Shown piece by piece: positions 1 to 11,303 of a stretch of 64,000 nt of DNA. The stretch spans positions 27,055,001-27,119,000 of the forward strand of contig CP142457.1 of NCBI GenBank assembly GCA_038049695.1. Direction: 5' to 3'. The translations under genes were made by a program, and so were the position numbers. Origin of the DNA: Cinnamomum chago (taxonomy: Eukaryota; Streptophyta; Magnoliopsida; Laurales; Lauraceae). The stretch's first letter is position 1; each line of letters opens with the position of its first letter. The notes beneath the pieces were generated by a model. It did not search any database and was not told where the DNA came from. It saw nothing but the letters and a program-made list of their open reading frames with translations.

Positions 1-411
1 CAGATGTGTAGATGTAGAGAAAAAGCTTGACAAGTTCTTCTACTTAGTGGGGCCCACAGATGTGTAGTACTCTTTTATTTGATACATATATATAATATAA
101 TAATACTAAGTGGGCCCCACAAATGTTATAATAATACTAAGTGGGGCCCACAGATGTGTAGTTCTCTTGTATTATATATATATAATATAATAATACTAAG
201 TAGAGCCCATAGATGTGTAGATGTAGAGAAAAAATATGACAAGTTCTTCTACTAAGTGGGGCCCACAGATGTGCAGTTCTCTTTTATTTTATATATATAT
301 ATAATATCATAATACTAAGTGAGGCCAACAGATGTATAGAGAAAAAGCATGACAAGTTCTTCTCTTTCATTGGGGCCCACATATGTGTAGTTCTATTTGA
401 TTTTATATATA
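1..411. repeat. Tandem array with GTGGGGCCCAC units (left part)
   Basis: About seven irregular units of roughly 40-110 bp. Each has a (TA)n stretch, 'aatactaagt', the near-palindrome GTGGGGCCCAC and 'agatgtgtag'. The same units resume after MULE-1 (3950-4748) and after MULE-2 (15338 onward), so this is one array interrupted by two insertions. No coding potential is seen. GGGCCCAC contains the GGCCCA sequence known from plant site II promoter elements, but no promoter role can be shown here. Confidence 0.75.
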
Positions 412-605
412 GGGAGCAGGACCGCCCTCATCTTTCTTTTTAAGGACCCATCCCAATCGTCAGTTCACGAAGCTCATCCAACGCTCCATGTTACGACTAT
501 ATAATTGATGGAGGGAAACGAAAAATGAAATGAAAAAGAGATTCTATCGCCCAAATCAAACAGAAGAACACAGAGTTGAATCGAGCATCCTCTCTCCCAG
601 ACCTC

Positions 606-606
<1 letters not shown>
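412..606 (+). repeat. MULE-1 left terminal inverted repeat
   Basis: Matches the reverse complement of 3748-3949 with scattered mismatches and small indels, including the segment with 'cccatcccaatcgtcagttc'. It runs into a (CT)n microsatellite at about 606-648. Confidence 0.85.

Positions 607-648
<42 letters not shown>
599..648. repeat. (CT)n microsatellite
   Basis: An almost pure CT run at the inner edge of the MULE-1 left TIR. The short arginine/glutamate- or serine/leucine-rich reading frames across it are microsatellite artefacts. Confidence 0.9.
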
Positions 649-651
<3 letters not shown>

Positions 652-1030
652 TCCCTCGCCCATTTCTCATGCCTTCCATGCCGTCCATCTTCCTCATATC
701 TTTCTCGGACTCTCTTTCCCTCGATCGGTTAAACGCACGATCTCGTCCCTCTCCTTCGCCTTCCCTCTCTTAATCTTGCCCTAAATCCATTAAGAGACGA
801 AAAAAATGGCCGGACGAGTTTTTGTTGAAAATAAAAACTCATAACTGAGCTCTGAAAGTCTGAGTTCACCCCTCTTCCTCGTCTCTCCCTCTGTCTGCCG
901 ATCACGCTCACCTTTTTCTGATTCGGATTCTCTCAATCCGTGCACAAGTAGATCTATCTTTCATTCCCTATTCCTCTCCTCTCTCACCCAATCCTACTCG
1001 AACCTCAGTCACGACTATTGGAGATTTAGA

Positions 1031-1250
1031 GTATGTTTCAAAAATGATATTGTGGCTTTTATGGCATGCTATGATTCAAGATTTTGGTGTTTTAGGGCTT
1101 GTTACGTAAAGAAAATTGGGGTTTTTATGGCATGCTATCATTCAAAGTTTTGGGTTTTAGAGTTTGTTACAAAAATGAAATTGGGGCTTCTATGGCATGC
1201 TATGATTTAAAATTTTGGGGTTTTAGGGTTTGTTACAGAAATAGAATGGT
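1031..1250 (+). repeat. 64-66 bp minisatellite inside MULE-1
   Basis: Three full units and one partial unit. Each contains 'tatggcatgctat' and ends in 'ggttttag' or a close variant, with a period of roughly 64-66 bp. The units are diverged, so the array is not very recent. No function is apparent. Confidence 0.8.
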
Positions 1251-3747
1251 GGGGGTAATGACTCAGAAATTGGGTATTTTGTTCTTTGTTACGATTCATA
1301 ATTAGTGGATTTAGATTTTTTTTATTTTTTATTTTTTGTTCTAATGGTGATTACGGCTTCCAATGTCGGATTACGGTTCGAATGTAGCAACTCTGCTAAT
1401 GTATCGGTGATTATTTTGGCTTTGGATATCGGTATAAATGATTTTATATGTAGCAACAGTGCTACTGCAATTCCATTTGCATGTAGTTTGATTTGCACAA
1501 TGTATATGAGTCGCTGTTCTCTGTTATCAACTCCATTGTCAGTTAATTTCAATTGTTGAAAATCTTAGACATTGAACATGCTTCTTATAACGTACTAATT
1601 ATGATTTTAGCTGGACTATTGGACAAGATCAAATCCAGTGCAGTGTGGATCTCCTCCAAAATAGCCATGTGGATTTGGAGATATGAAATTATTTATGTCA
1701 CAGACGAACTCCAATGTAGCAATCCTAATAATTTTTTTTGTAGATGCTCAAATTGAAATGTAAGTGTGTTCAGGTTATCTTATGAATGTGCAATTACTAT
1801 TATATTCTGTTAATTCAAAATTGATTTATGTTTGTGAAAATCTCAATACAGAAAGAAAAATGGTTGTGGTGCGAGTTTCCGAAAACATGGAGCATCGAAT
1901 ATAGAACTGTCCGAGTTTAATTCATCAACGTGTGAAAGAGACAATTGGACAGAGCAACCAGAGAGTTCAACAACTACACTCGAGAAATTGGAAATTGGAA
2001 AAAGCAGTGCGTGCAAAAATTGAGAAGACAAAATACGGACTTTGTATTTATGTAAAATGTATCATGCAAACGTATCCTTCTGTTGTATTATAATTTTTGT
2101 TTTCATATTGTATTGGACAAAGATACTGTAAAAGGTATTGTTTATAATTTGAGGTGGCGGGTTGTAGTTTGAATTATCCTGGATATAATTTTAAATTGCA
2201 GTTTGCAGTTGCAACTAATTTAGTCATGGAATGAAGTTATGAATTGCTTTAGTCAAAACTTGATTTGAAAAAACAACAAATTAACGACCACTTTAGAGAC
2301 CTGGATCTTAAATATGAGAATGGAAATGTATGATGAATTGATGATGCCTCGAGCAATCAACGTCCATTTGTAAAATAAAGTGGAGTATGATAAAGATTAT
2401 GTGGTTTTAGTTGACAGGCACAACTCACTTCTATGTTGTCATAGGAGAGAACCATTTAAACTTAAAAGTGGTAATTTGAGGTGCGCAGAAAGCAAATCAA
2501 GTGGAATGATGTTTGTAGTGCTTCTATGTTCTCATAGCAGGGTCACATTTAACTACATTTGCAGTTAAAGCAGAGTGCAGGCAATATAGTTCGATTGACC
2601 CAAATTCAGCTAAAATCATGATTTGAATCAGGAAAGCATTTCTCCATTTTTAAGCTGCTACTAACGAACAACTCAGATGCCTAAATATCAAATGTGAGCC
2701 AATGCAACTGTATGATGATGCTTAATTTCAAACAGTACCCTTCAACAATAAGCCATCAACATTTCAGCTGCAGGGGGAATAAATTTATATGGGACTGATT
2801 TAGTCTATTCTTCACATTCCAAACAATTCATCTACATAAGTCCGAACCCATTCTTTGCTTATTGAAGCAAACCATAGTCATCCACAATACATCAAATGAA
2901 GCCCACAATAACACTTTTATTTACAATTTTATTAAGAAGAGAGCGCAATTAACTGTAAGTCAGCCAATAATGGGTGAAGACCCAAGATAAAAAATAAACA
3001 AAACAAATTAAAAAAATCTATCAATTCATCCTCCACAGCACACTCCAAGTTGGCATCCAAATCCTCCTCAAAATGCTCCAAGCCAAGTCACATTACAACC
3101 CTACATGAGCTGAATTCCTCTTCGAGCTCTCGGAGGTGATGACCACTTTTTTTTCCTCTACATAACATAGGAAAAAAAAAAAAAAACATAAACAATCAGA
3201 GAACATAAAATTATTTTGGGAGTTGTTCTCTAGCTATTCTACTCTCCCCTCTTAATATACCATTTTACATTCTAGCAAAAGAAAAAAAAACTGTAAATCA
3301 GCAAATCAAACAACAACAACAAAAGAAAAAAAAATGTTATCTATGATTTAGAGATTGAAACATAAAACATATCGAAAGTCTAAATCCAATATCCAGGGGC
3401 TGAATTTAGGGATTTACGGATCTGACAGGTTTAATTAGAGCTTTAGGGAATAAGTTATTGGATTTGGGTTTAAGACTTTCAGGTTTTGGAGGTCTTGGGC
3501 TGGGTTGGAATCGGCTAAGAGAGGGAGACTGAGAGAGGAAGCCAGGGCTTTGCATTCGATTGGTGTCGGCTAAACGAGAGAGGGTGAGGGATAGAGTGTT
3601 GACAAGGGAGAAAAGGAAAAATATATATATTTATTGCCTCTGCCTGGTCCGGGCCGGAAATAGTGTAACGCAACGGAAAGCTCCTCGACAGCACAGAGAG
3701 AGGGCCATGACGGAGAGCGACGAAGAGACGAGGCCAAGAGAGGGAAA
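1251..3747. other. MULE-1 interior without recognisable genes
   Basis: AT-rich sequence with stops in all frames. Open stretches are under 90 codons and match no family I know. Purine-rich runs and A-tracts occur around 3170-3340. Nothing supportable as a gene was seen. Confidence 0.6.
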
Positions 3748-3949
3748 CGAGGTCTGGGAGAGAGGATGCTCGATTCAACCATGTGTTCTGTTTGATTTGG
3801 GCGATTGAATCCCTTTATTGTTTCATTTTTCGTTTCCCTCCCTCAGTTATATAGTCGTAATATGTAGCGTTGGATGAGCCTCGTGAACTGACGATTGGGA
3901 TGGGTCCTTAAAAAGAAAGATGAGGACGTTCCTTACAGGACCGGCTCCC
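3748..3949 (-). repeat. MULE-1 right terminal inverted repeat
   Basis: Inverted partner of 412-606. It ends in GCTCCC and is followed directly by the 9-bp target duplication. Confidence 0.85.
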
Positions 3950-4748
3950 TTATATATATAATATAATAATACTAAGTGGGGCCCACAGATGTGTAAAGAA
4001 AAAGCATAACACTTTCTTCTCTTTTATAATAAGGGTATATATATTATATTATTATTATTATTATCATAATATAATAATAATATATTATTATATTATATTA
4101 TAATATTTAGGGGGGCCCACAAATGTGTAGTGAAAAAGTATGCAACCTCTCTTCTCTTTTATAATAAGGGTATAGATATTATATTATATTATAATATTTG
4201 GGGTGAGCCCCACAATGGTGTAGTGAAAAAGTTTGCAATATCTCCTCTTTTATAATAGTAGATAGATAAAGATAATATCCGGGGTGGGCCCCACAATGGT
4301 AGTGAAAAAGTTTGCAATTTCTTATAATAGTATATTATTATATTATATTATAATATTTGGGGGTGGGCCCTACAATCGTGTAGTGAAAAAGTTTGCATTA
4401 TAATATTTGGGGGTGGGCCCCACAAAGGTGTAGTGAAAATTTTTGCAATTTCTCATAATAATATATTATTATATTATATTATAATATTTGGGCGTGGGCC
4501 CCACAATGGTATAGTGAAAAAGTTTGCAATATCTCCTCTTTTAGAATAGTAGATAGATAGATAGAAGTATAGTATATAGTAGATAATAATAATAATATAT
4601 TATGATATTTTATTATAATATTTTGGTGTGAGCCCCACAATGGTGTAGTGAAAAAACTATGCAACATTCCCTCTTTTATAATCTAGTGTATAGACTAGTG
4701 TATAGAGGTATAGAATAGATATATATATATATATATATATTATATTAT
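3950..4748. repeat. GTGGGGCCCAC tandem array (middle part)
   Basis: About eight units built from 'ataatatt', a run of G, the motif GTGGGCCCCAC or a close variant, 'aatggtgtagtgaaaaagt' and 'cttttataata'. The units are more diverged than those at 1-411. The segment ends in a long (TA)n tract that served as the MULE-2 target. No gene. Confidence 0.75.
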
Positions 4749-4975
4749 GGGACATTTTCTGTACGGTCACCTACAGTAGCATATATCCCTCTCTTGTTAC
4801 CAAAGTTCAACATATTACCAAGACGTTCTCCGTACAGCCCGTACCGCTGAAAAGAGCACAAGCTGAGTCTTTTTTGCGATATCACAACATATATTGCGAT
4901 ACCGCAAGTTTTTAATTTGCGATATCGCAAATTATTTTGCGATATCGCACCTTTTTTAAGTTGCGATATCGCAAA
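4749..4975 (+). repeat. MULE-2 left TIR with spaced GATATC dyads
   Basis: Inverted partner of 15102-15328. Its inner half carries near-perfect dyads of TTGCGATATCGCAA starting at 4874, 4894, 4917, 4937 and 4961; a sixth starts at 4981 just inside the arm. The steps are 20, 23, 20, 24 and 20 bp. Such dyads could bind a dimeric transposase or host factor, but this is inference from spacing and symmetry. Confidence 0.9.
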
Positions 4976-6315
4976 TTATGTTGCGATATCACAACACAAG
5001 AAAGCCCCTTTTCATCTGTTTATCCCTCCCTGTTCGACTTTCCCTAATTTCACCGATGGTAACTCTCTCCCAAGCCGAATTTCACCATCCTCCTCCCTCG
5101 CCAACCTATTTGCAAATACGCAAGGTCCCAACGTCCATTCGACGGCGACGAAGCTTCATCATCTCCATCGTCTCCATCCTCATCTCCCCAGCGGTTCGGG
5201 TCCATCGTCTCCATCGTCTGCATACTCATCCATGTAAGTAATAATGTATGGATCAATGGAACGAGCCTGTTTTACTATTATTTGCTTGTCCAAGCCAGAT
5301 CAATGCAGATCCATTTTTTACCCTATAAGTTTGAACTCTTTATCTTCCTCATCTTCATAACCATCATCTTCACCTCTAAGTTGAAGGTCGATAGGTTTTG
5401 CTGGTTTTTGAAGGCTTTGAGGCCATTGATCAAGACCTCATTCTAGTCTATGGTGTTCTTGTCGTCTCGAATGCATTGGGTTGTTAGGGTTTTCCTTTTT
5501 CAGTGTCACCCATTTGATGGGTGGGCTGGGAGGTGAGAATTTTCTTTCTTCTGATAGGCATGCCTCTGTTTTCCTAGTTTTAGTGTTGTTAATCAGAATA
5601 CTAGATAATTTAGCTGCTTGAGGCTATGCTTCCCTTCAACGGTATGTTGGGTTATGGTCCTTTATGATGTATGCAGTTTCTTTCACTTGGAGTGCATCTG
5701 GAACTCTGTGGCTTATTGAATGAATGAGATGTCATTGAAATTTTGTAGAATTTGGGTGCGTGGAGCACCAGAGCAGGAATGGTTGTGGGGTGAACAAAGG
5801 TCAAAACTTTAGTAAGTGTGAATGCCTGAAGTAGGACTGCATTGATCGGTTTGGGTTAGGGGAGGGGGTTGATGCTTCATGGAAAAGGGAGATCCACATT
5901 AGTAGACTGGATGTCAAGGCAAGGACTTAGATCATCTTGGCTTCACTACCAAGACAAGAGGTTCACCAAGGAAAACAAAGGAGAAAAAATTGAGAAAAAA
6001 ACTACTCTTCAGCTACGATCTTGTCCTGTTGTACAAGAGGGTTTGCCCTATTTATAAAGGCCTTTGTGCCTTTACAATGTTTATCCCCATGTTCCCAAAC
6101 TTTGAGGAAAAGCGCTTCTTTTCAGTTCCAATATATTCTAGTTGTACAGTAGGGTTCATCTTATTGAGCGAGGCCTTTACAATGCTTATCCCCTAGTCCC
6201 CAAATTTTTGGGAGAAAAACTTCTCTTCAGTATCAATCTAGTTTACTTTTACAAGAGGGCTCATTCTATATAGAGAGGCCGTTAGGCCTTTACAATGTTT
6301 ATTACCAAATCCCCT

Positions 6316-6356
<41 letters not shown>

Positions 6357-8236
6357 CCTGTCATAAGATCCTCCAAATACAATGTATTTCGTTCTAATTA
6401 CAGAATCCTTAGGCCCTAATCTTTATCCAACAAGTGAAATAAGTTAACCAATACTAATTCTAATCATATCTTAGCATGGCCTAACTCACAGGACCTGGGT
6501 CCAAGGGCCTTTCGGTGTAAGCTGGTAGCCTACGCCTAGTCCATGGGCCTTGGGTTCAAGAAGTAGTCTTACATCATTTTTTTGTGAGTGAGTCGAAGGT
6601 TTTTGCGTAAGGGTTGAAGTCAGTCATATTATGGTTGGTAAATGTGGAAAGCTAGAACAAATTTCAGGGATAGTGAGGCTACCAAAGAAAAAATTGGAGG
6701 GCCAACATATATGAAAACTAGGCTGTCAAAGGGTGGTTTGTAGAAGGATGGTCCGTTGCTTGCAGGCCTGGATCTTTTTTCCACTATGATCATGACTTGG
6801 CAAACAACTGAAGCATAAATGTAAGTGATCTCGTGATTTTACATTTAGTTGTTTCCTTGAATTGACTTGTTTAGAAAGTTGGAAGCATAAATACAATAAT
6901 TTAAATCTATATCCTAGTACTTCTGCTGGTCATGAAATTCATGTAGAAGTTCAGATCAAAGAAAATTCTGTAGATAATTTTATTGATTTAAAAAAGGCTT
7001 CTAATAGAGTGTTTAGGCATTTAATTTGGTAAACACTTACAATTCATTTTGAATTATTATATCAAAATTACACAAGGCATTTAGAAAGGGGAAGTGATGA
7101 GCATGAGAATTGTGTGTGTCGGGAGATGGTTAATTCCCTGTTAGAGTTGGATTGCTTTGGGTCTTTCTTGAATTGCCTTTATCATGGACAAATTTAATGG
7201 TTGATATCTAAGATGAAGTTTTTGGGTGTTAGTGATGTGGTAGCTGAAAATTAGTGCTTCAGCAGTTTAAAGATAATAATATATGGAGTGTAGGTTCAGT
7301 GGATCTAGGAATAAGTAAGATGAGCTTTTCAAAGTTTAATATTAGGTCATTGTGTCATAGATTTTGATATTTAGGAGTAATGGGTGTGCAAAGTGAAGAC
7401 AATCTAGTCAAATAGTGTGGTCATCTAGTGCCACTTTGATTAAAGGAGATAAACTGTTAGAATTACTTTGGCAAAGTTATATTTTGGCCGATTGGGCGTT
7501 CATGAAATGCGTGTAAAAAAAAATTATGTTTGACTTTTTCGCCTATCATTTCAATCTCAGTGGCAGCTTTGTATTGATCCAAATGACAGTGCTTATGTCT
7601 TTTGAAGCAAAGCACTCATGAAGCAACATTAAAAGGAAAAAATGGCATTATCTGCAGAAAAGTGCCCCTCATTTACTGCCATCTTTGATAAGAATTTTAG
7701 GGTTTTTAATGGTGGCCATGTGGCCAAAAGCATAAATCAAAGGAGAATAGTCACCTAGTGTTTGGTGATATATCTCCAAGGATGGGTTTCCCTAGTGAAT
7801 GGGTCATATGATAGACTTGATGATGATCATTACAAAACTAAGGCAAACTGCTACTTATGCCCTGTTTGGCTCATCTAAATTGGTTGTGTTGCCATGGGTT
7901 CACGTGGAAATTGAATTACATGTGATTTTGTCTTCCATTGATCCTTACTCCTTAGAGATCTCTAGAATATCCACCTTTCCTTACTCCTCAGTCTTGTTTT
8001 CGAACGCAAAGCTCTTCCATGATCAACATACTCCCTTCACATGGCTCAGGTGAATTAGTATTGTTCCTTAATCTCAGTTGACATTGGTTCAACTATTATA
8101 GGCTATTAGACTCACAAGAAAATTGCATCATAAAAGCAATTAAACTTTGAGAACCTTTAAATATCAACCGCTCTAAACAAGAAACTAGTATATTCTACTA
8201 GTTCCACTAATCTTCTTTTTAAGGGGTGCAAAAGTC
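4976..8236. other. MULE-2 left interior, no recognised gene
   Basis: A pyrimidine-rich stretch at about 5030-5240 could be a promoter or leader next to the TIR. The rest has short open stretches only and no domain I recognise. It contains a three-unit tandem repeat (5995-6320) and a (CT)n(AT)n microsatellite at about 6320-6357. Confidence 0.5.
5995..6320 (+). repeat. Three-unit tandem repeat of about 110 bp
   Basis: Units start near 6003, 6118 and 6225. They share an 'acttctcttcag'-like start, a 'tacaagagggttt'-like block and 'gcctttacaatg' followed by 'tttatccc'. They are diverged. No coding function is evident. Confidence 0.65.
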
Positions 8237-8635
8237 AGATGTGTTAGAGTTTTGTTTTGTTGCAATTTGATAGGATGCATTCACTTTCATATAGCTTGTC
8301 CTCTCATTCATTCATGGTTTTATTCTTAGAATCATCATGCATATTTCTCATTCATTCTTTGTTTTATCAAATATCATGCATGGTTTACTTGTTCAGGTTG
8401 CCTCTTCAGTTCATAGAGTTTTTGATTTCAAAACTCCTTCCAAGCTTTCCAAAGTTTCTAGCTTTAAATTCATTATTGTGTTTTGGAGTTTTCATGGCTT
8501 TAAAATCTCAGTTTTCATCTTCTTTTAGTCATGATTTAATGCTTGGTAGATGTGTTTGAAAGTCCTTTGGAAGGTGCCCTCAAAAGCCTCAAGTTTCTCT
8601 CAATTGTCAAATTTCTGGGCAGTTTCAGGCAGTGG

Positions 8636-8780
8636 TCTCGGTCGACTGAGACCTGCCTCTCGGTCGACCGAGACAACTGCAGGTCATTTCTGCAGAATTC
8701 TGAACTGAAGCTCCAACGGTCAGATTTATCTCCGTTGTGCTTTCTAGGTCGACCGAGACCTGTTTCTCGGTCGACCGAGA
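8636..8780. promoter_or_regulatory. Four TCTCGGTCGACCGAGA dyads in two pairs
   Basis: Copies lie at 8636-8651, 8658-8673, 8743-8758 and 8765-8780; two are perfect palindromes and two are near-perfect. Within each pair the start-to-start distance is 22 bp. They sit immediately upstream of the TATA-like box of the solo LTR, which suggests enhancer sites, though no binding protein can be named. Confidence 0.6.
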
Positions 8781-8804
8781 ACTAGCCGTTGGCAACTTTA
8801 ACTT

Positions 8805-8810
8805 TATAAA
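8805..8810 (+). promoter_or_regulatory. TATA-like box of the solo LTR
   Basis: TATAAA within 'actttataaaagg', 25 bp after the last palindromic dyad and about 560 bp into the LTR. Its position fits the U3/R boundary of a long Copia LTR. Confidence 0.5.
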
Positions 8811-10195
8811 AGGTGGCTTTTTGGTTGAAGAAAGTTGCTGATATTTGAGAGATCTTTGAGGCCAAGGCTAAGCAACTTCTTAGGAGCATTTTTACAAGGA
8901 TTATGAAGCCATTCCTCTTATTCAACCTTTGATCTTCAAATGGGTGTGCTTCCTTTAATCCTATTCTTTTCAAAATCATGTTTTGTTACAAGTCTTTGAT
9001 TTATTTCCAATGCATGATAAACAAAGTTGCTTTCCCTTTTTAGAATGTTGTCTTTCATATCATGCTTAGCTCTTTAGGAATCCCATATATTATGAATGCA
9101 ACATATTGTCTAAGATCCACATGTTTTTAGTTTCTTGGTTCAAAAATCAACTTGTTAGACTTTAGAACATCTTTTTGAAAACAAGTTGTTTTTCATTGTG
9201 AATCACATGTGTTAGACATACAACTCTTTCTCAAATTTTTGTTAAACATCTTGGCATCTTTTAAGTTCATATCTTTTAAAAGAGAGAGTAATCTTCTAGA
9301 AAATGCATTTCACATAGACTTTGTCATTCACATGCATTGTTCTAGAACTTGAGTTTCATTTTCAAATTAGCCTATTTAGAGGCACTCCATTGCACTTACA
9401 TTGATCTCTTTATCCATGCATTATTAGGCATATTTCTTAAGAGAAAAATTCTAAGTTGTAAAGGTTCATACTTAGCCTTGAAAAGTATATGTTGTAAAGG
9501 TTGGTGCTAACCCTTGAAAAGCATAGTGTGTTTGTAAGGTTTGAGGTGATCCTAAACCTTAATTGGAGATAGTGAATACCGGTAGGTGTAGCGGGAGTGG
9601 ATGTAGGCAATTTGGCCGAACCACTATATGTGATTGTGTTATGGTGATTGTTATTATGCTCTCTTTCTATCGATTATGCATGGTTGGTTGATTTCCTTAT
9701 TTCTCCTTCAAAGCATAATAGACTTAATAGCTAAAAGAATTAAAAATTGGTCAAGGACTTAGAGCTCATCCTATTCACCCCCCCCTCTAGGATTCGATCT
9801 TGGACTTTCAAGATGCAGCCTTGTTCTTTTGTAAAGTAAGAAATGGGGGCATTTCTAAGGTAGGGTTGTTTTTGATGAAGTGCCTTGGTGAGGCCATGTG
9901 ACATGATGAGAGGTTCTTTCTTTGTGGCTAAGGAAAATGAAGAAAATGGCCCTTTTAGTTCTCACAGTATCTTCATTTACATGTTCATGGGTCTAAAGGC
10001 CAACCCATTTGTAATATTAAATATATAAACCTCTGTGTTAATCATGTTGGGCTGAGGAAAACAATATATAGGCCTAGGACGGACCCATGTAACTATGAGC
10101 CCAACAAGCCAGAGTCCAGTCAAATATGGGCCGGGCATCTACAGACTCTGACTGCATTGTCCATGAGCACCTCTACTTTCCTATGGAACTATGGA

Positions 10196-11295
10196 TAGGC
10201 CTGTCAATGGGACGGGTTGAAACGGGTAGAAAGCCCGGCCCGGCCCGTCCCAAGCCCTAAAATACAGGGCTTTATAAAAAATTTTGAACCCAGTGGGTTG
10301 GGCTTGGTCAATAATTTTAAAGCCCGGCCGAAATGGGACTGGGACTGGACAGAGGATGCCCAGCCCGTTCAGGCCCGGCCCGGCCCGCTCCAAGTTAATT
10401 TTGATAAAAAAAATTTATATCACCTAAACTGCCCTTCACTAACAGTAAAAAAAACGACTAGTTAGGAGGGGCACTCTTGTAACTGCGCCCTCCATCAATC
10501 CAACTCTTTTATAAGACGTTGCAAGCCCTAAAAACATCCCACACTCAATCGCTCTTCTGCCTCTTCTGCTCTCTGCCTTTTCTGCCCAAGATTGGTTTAG
10601 TCATAACCCAACTAGTGATGATGATTTTAATAACGATGAGAATGCACTAATTGATGTTTTAGACATATTAAAAGAAAATTAATTTCTGTTGATTTCTTTT
10701 TTATATTACTTGACCCATATAGGATACTCATTCTCATTCATTTTATTGATTTTCTGATTTTCTACTTTAAAAAAAAAGTTTTTAACTGATGCTACATTAC
10801 TTTAACTTGACTCATATAGGATACTTATTCTCATCCATTTCTATTGATTTTCTGATTTTCTACTTTTACTGGAAAAAAAAGGTTTTAATCATTCCTACAT
10901 TACTTGAGCCATATAGCCTATAGTATACTCATTCATTTCTATTGATTTTCTGATTTTCTACTGTCACTAGCAAAAAAAAGTTTTTAACTCCGCCATGTTG
11001 CTTGTTGCATTGCATTGCCGGTCCCAAGCCTGGAAAAAAGAGGAGGGTTTAAAGTCAGGTTCACACCGGGTGTCTGGTGACAGTAGGAATAATTAGAGAA
11101 TGTTTTGCTTATCTCCAGGATCGGGCTAAGCCCAGGCCCGGCCCTGTCCCAGCCCAGGCCCATACGGGACGGGATTAGATGTAAGCCCGTTCAATTTAGG
11201 GCCGGGATTGGACAACACCTGGCAGGCCCGTCCTATTTTCGGAATGGGATTGGACAACCCAAGCCCAGGCCCGGCCCGGCCCATTGACAGGCCTA
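10196..11295. mobile_element. Non-autonomous hAT element, 1.1 kb
   Basis: The ends are TAGGCCTGTCAATGGG and the inverse CCCATTGACAGGCCTA, followed on each side by GGCCCGG-rich subterminal repeats. The flanks are a perfect 8-bp duplication ACTATGGA (10188-10195 and 11296-11303), diagnostic of hAT. The interior has three ~110-bp units around 10700-10985 ('tatagga', 'attgattttctgattttcta') and no transposase. Confidence 0.92.
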
Positions 11296-11303
11296 ACTAT
11301 GGA

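Larger units (their letters stand above)
412..3949. mobile_element. MULE-1, non-autonomous Mutator-like element
   Basis: The ends are GGGAGC...GCTCCC inside inverted repeats of about 200 bp (412-606 and 3748-3949). The flanks are the 9-bp direct repeat TTATATATA (403-411 and 3950-3958), the size made by Mutator transposases; because the target is TA-rich, the duplication is less decisive than it would be in complex sequence. The interior has no transposase, only a short minisatellite, a CT microsatellite and AT-rich sequence. A short open stretch near 1853-2022 follows a plausible AG acceptor but resembles no family I recognise. The element may be mobilised in trans, or may carry captured host DNA that cannot be identified from sequence alone. 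Confidence 0.85.
8242..9810 (+). mobile_element. Solo LTR, 1569 bp, probably Copia (Sirevirus-like)
   Basis: Begins TGTTAGAG, ends GGACTTTCA and is flanked by a perfect 5-bp duplication AGATG (8237-8241 and 9811-9815). This is the signature of an LTR element reduced to one LTR by recombination. The 3' end contains 'tattcaccccccc' and 'tctaggattcgatc', a run typical of LTR ends in plant Sirevirus-type Copia elements; the lineage is an inference. A TATA-like box at 8805-8810 lies just downstream of four GGTCGACC dyads. No internal region remains. It inserted after MULE-2 acquired this DNA. Confidence 0.85.

Noticed and set aside
497-784. Short frames across the CT run in MULE-1
   Set aside because: Microsatellite artefacts in the TIR, with no family resemblance.
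4917-5256. Open frames of 68-106 codons just inside the MULE-2 left TIR
   Set aside because: Overlapping frames on both strands in pyrimidine-rich leader-like DNA; no recognisable domain or splice context.
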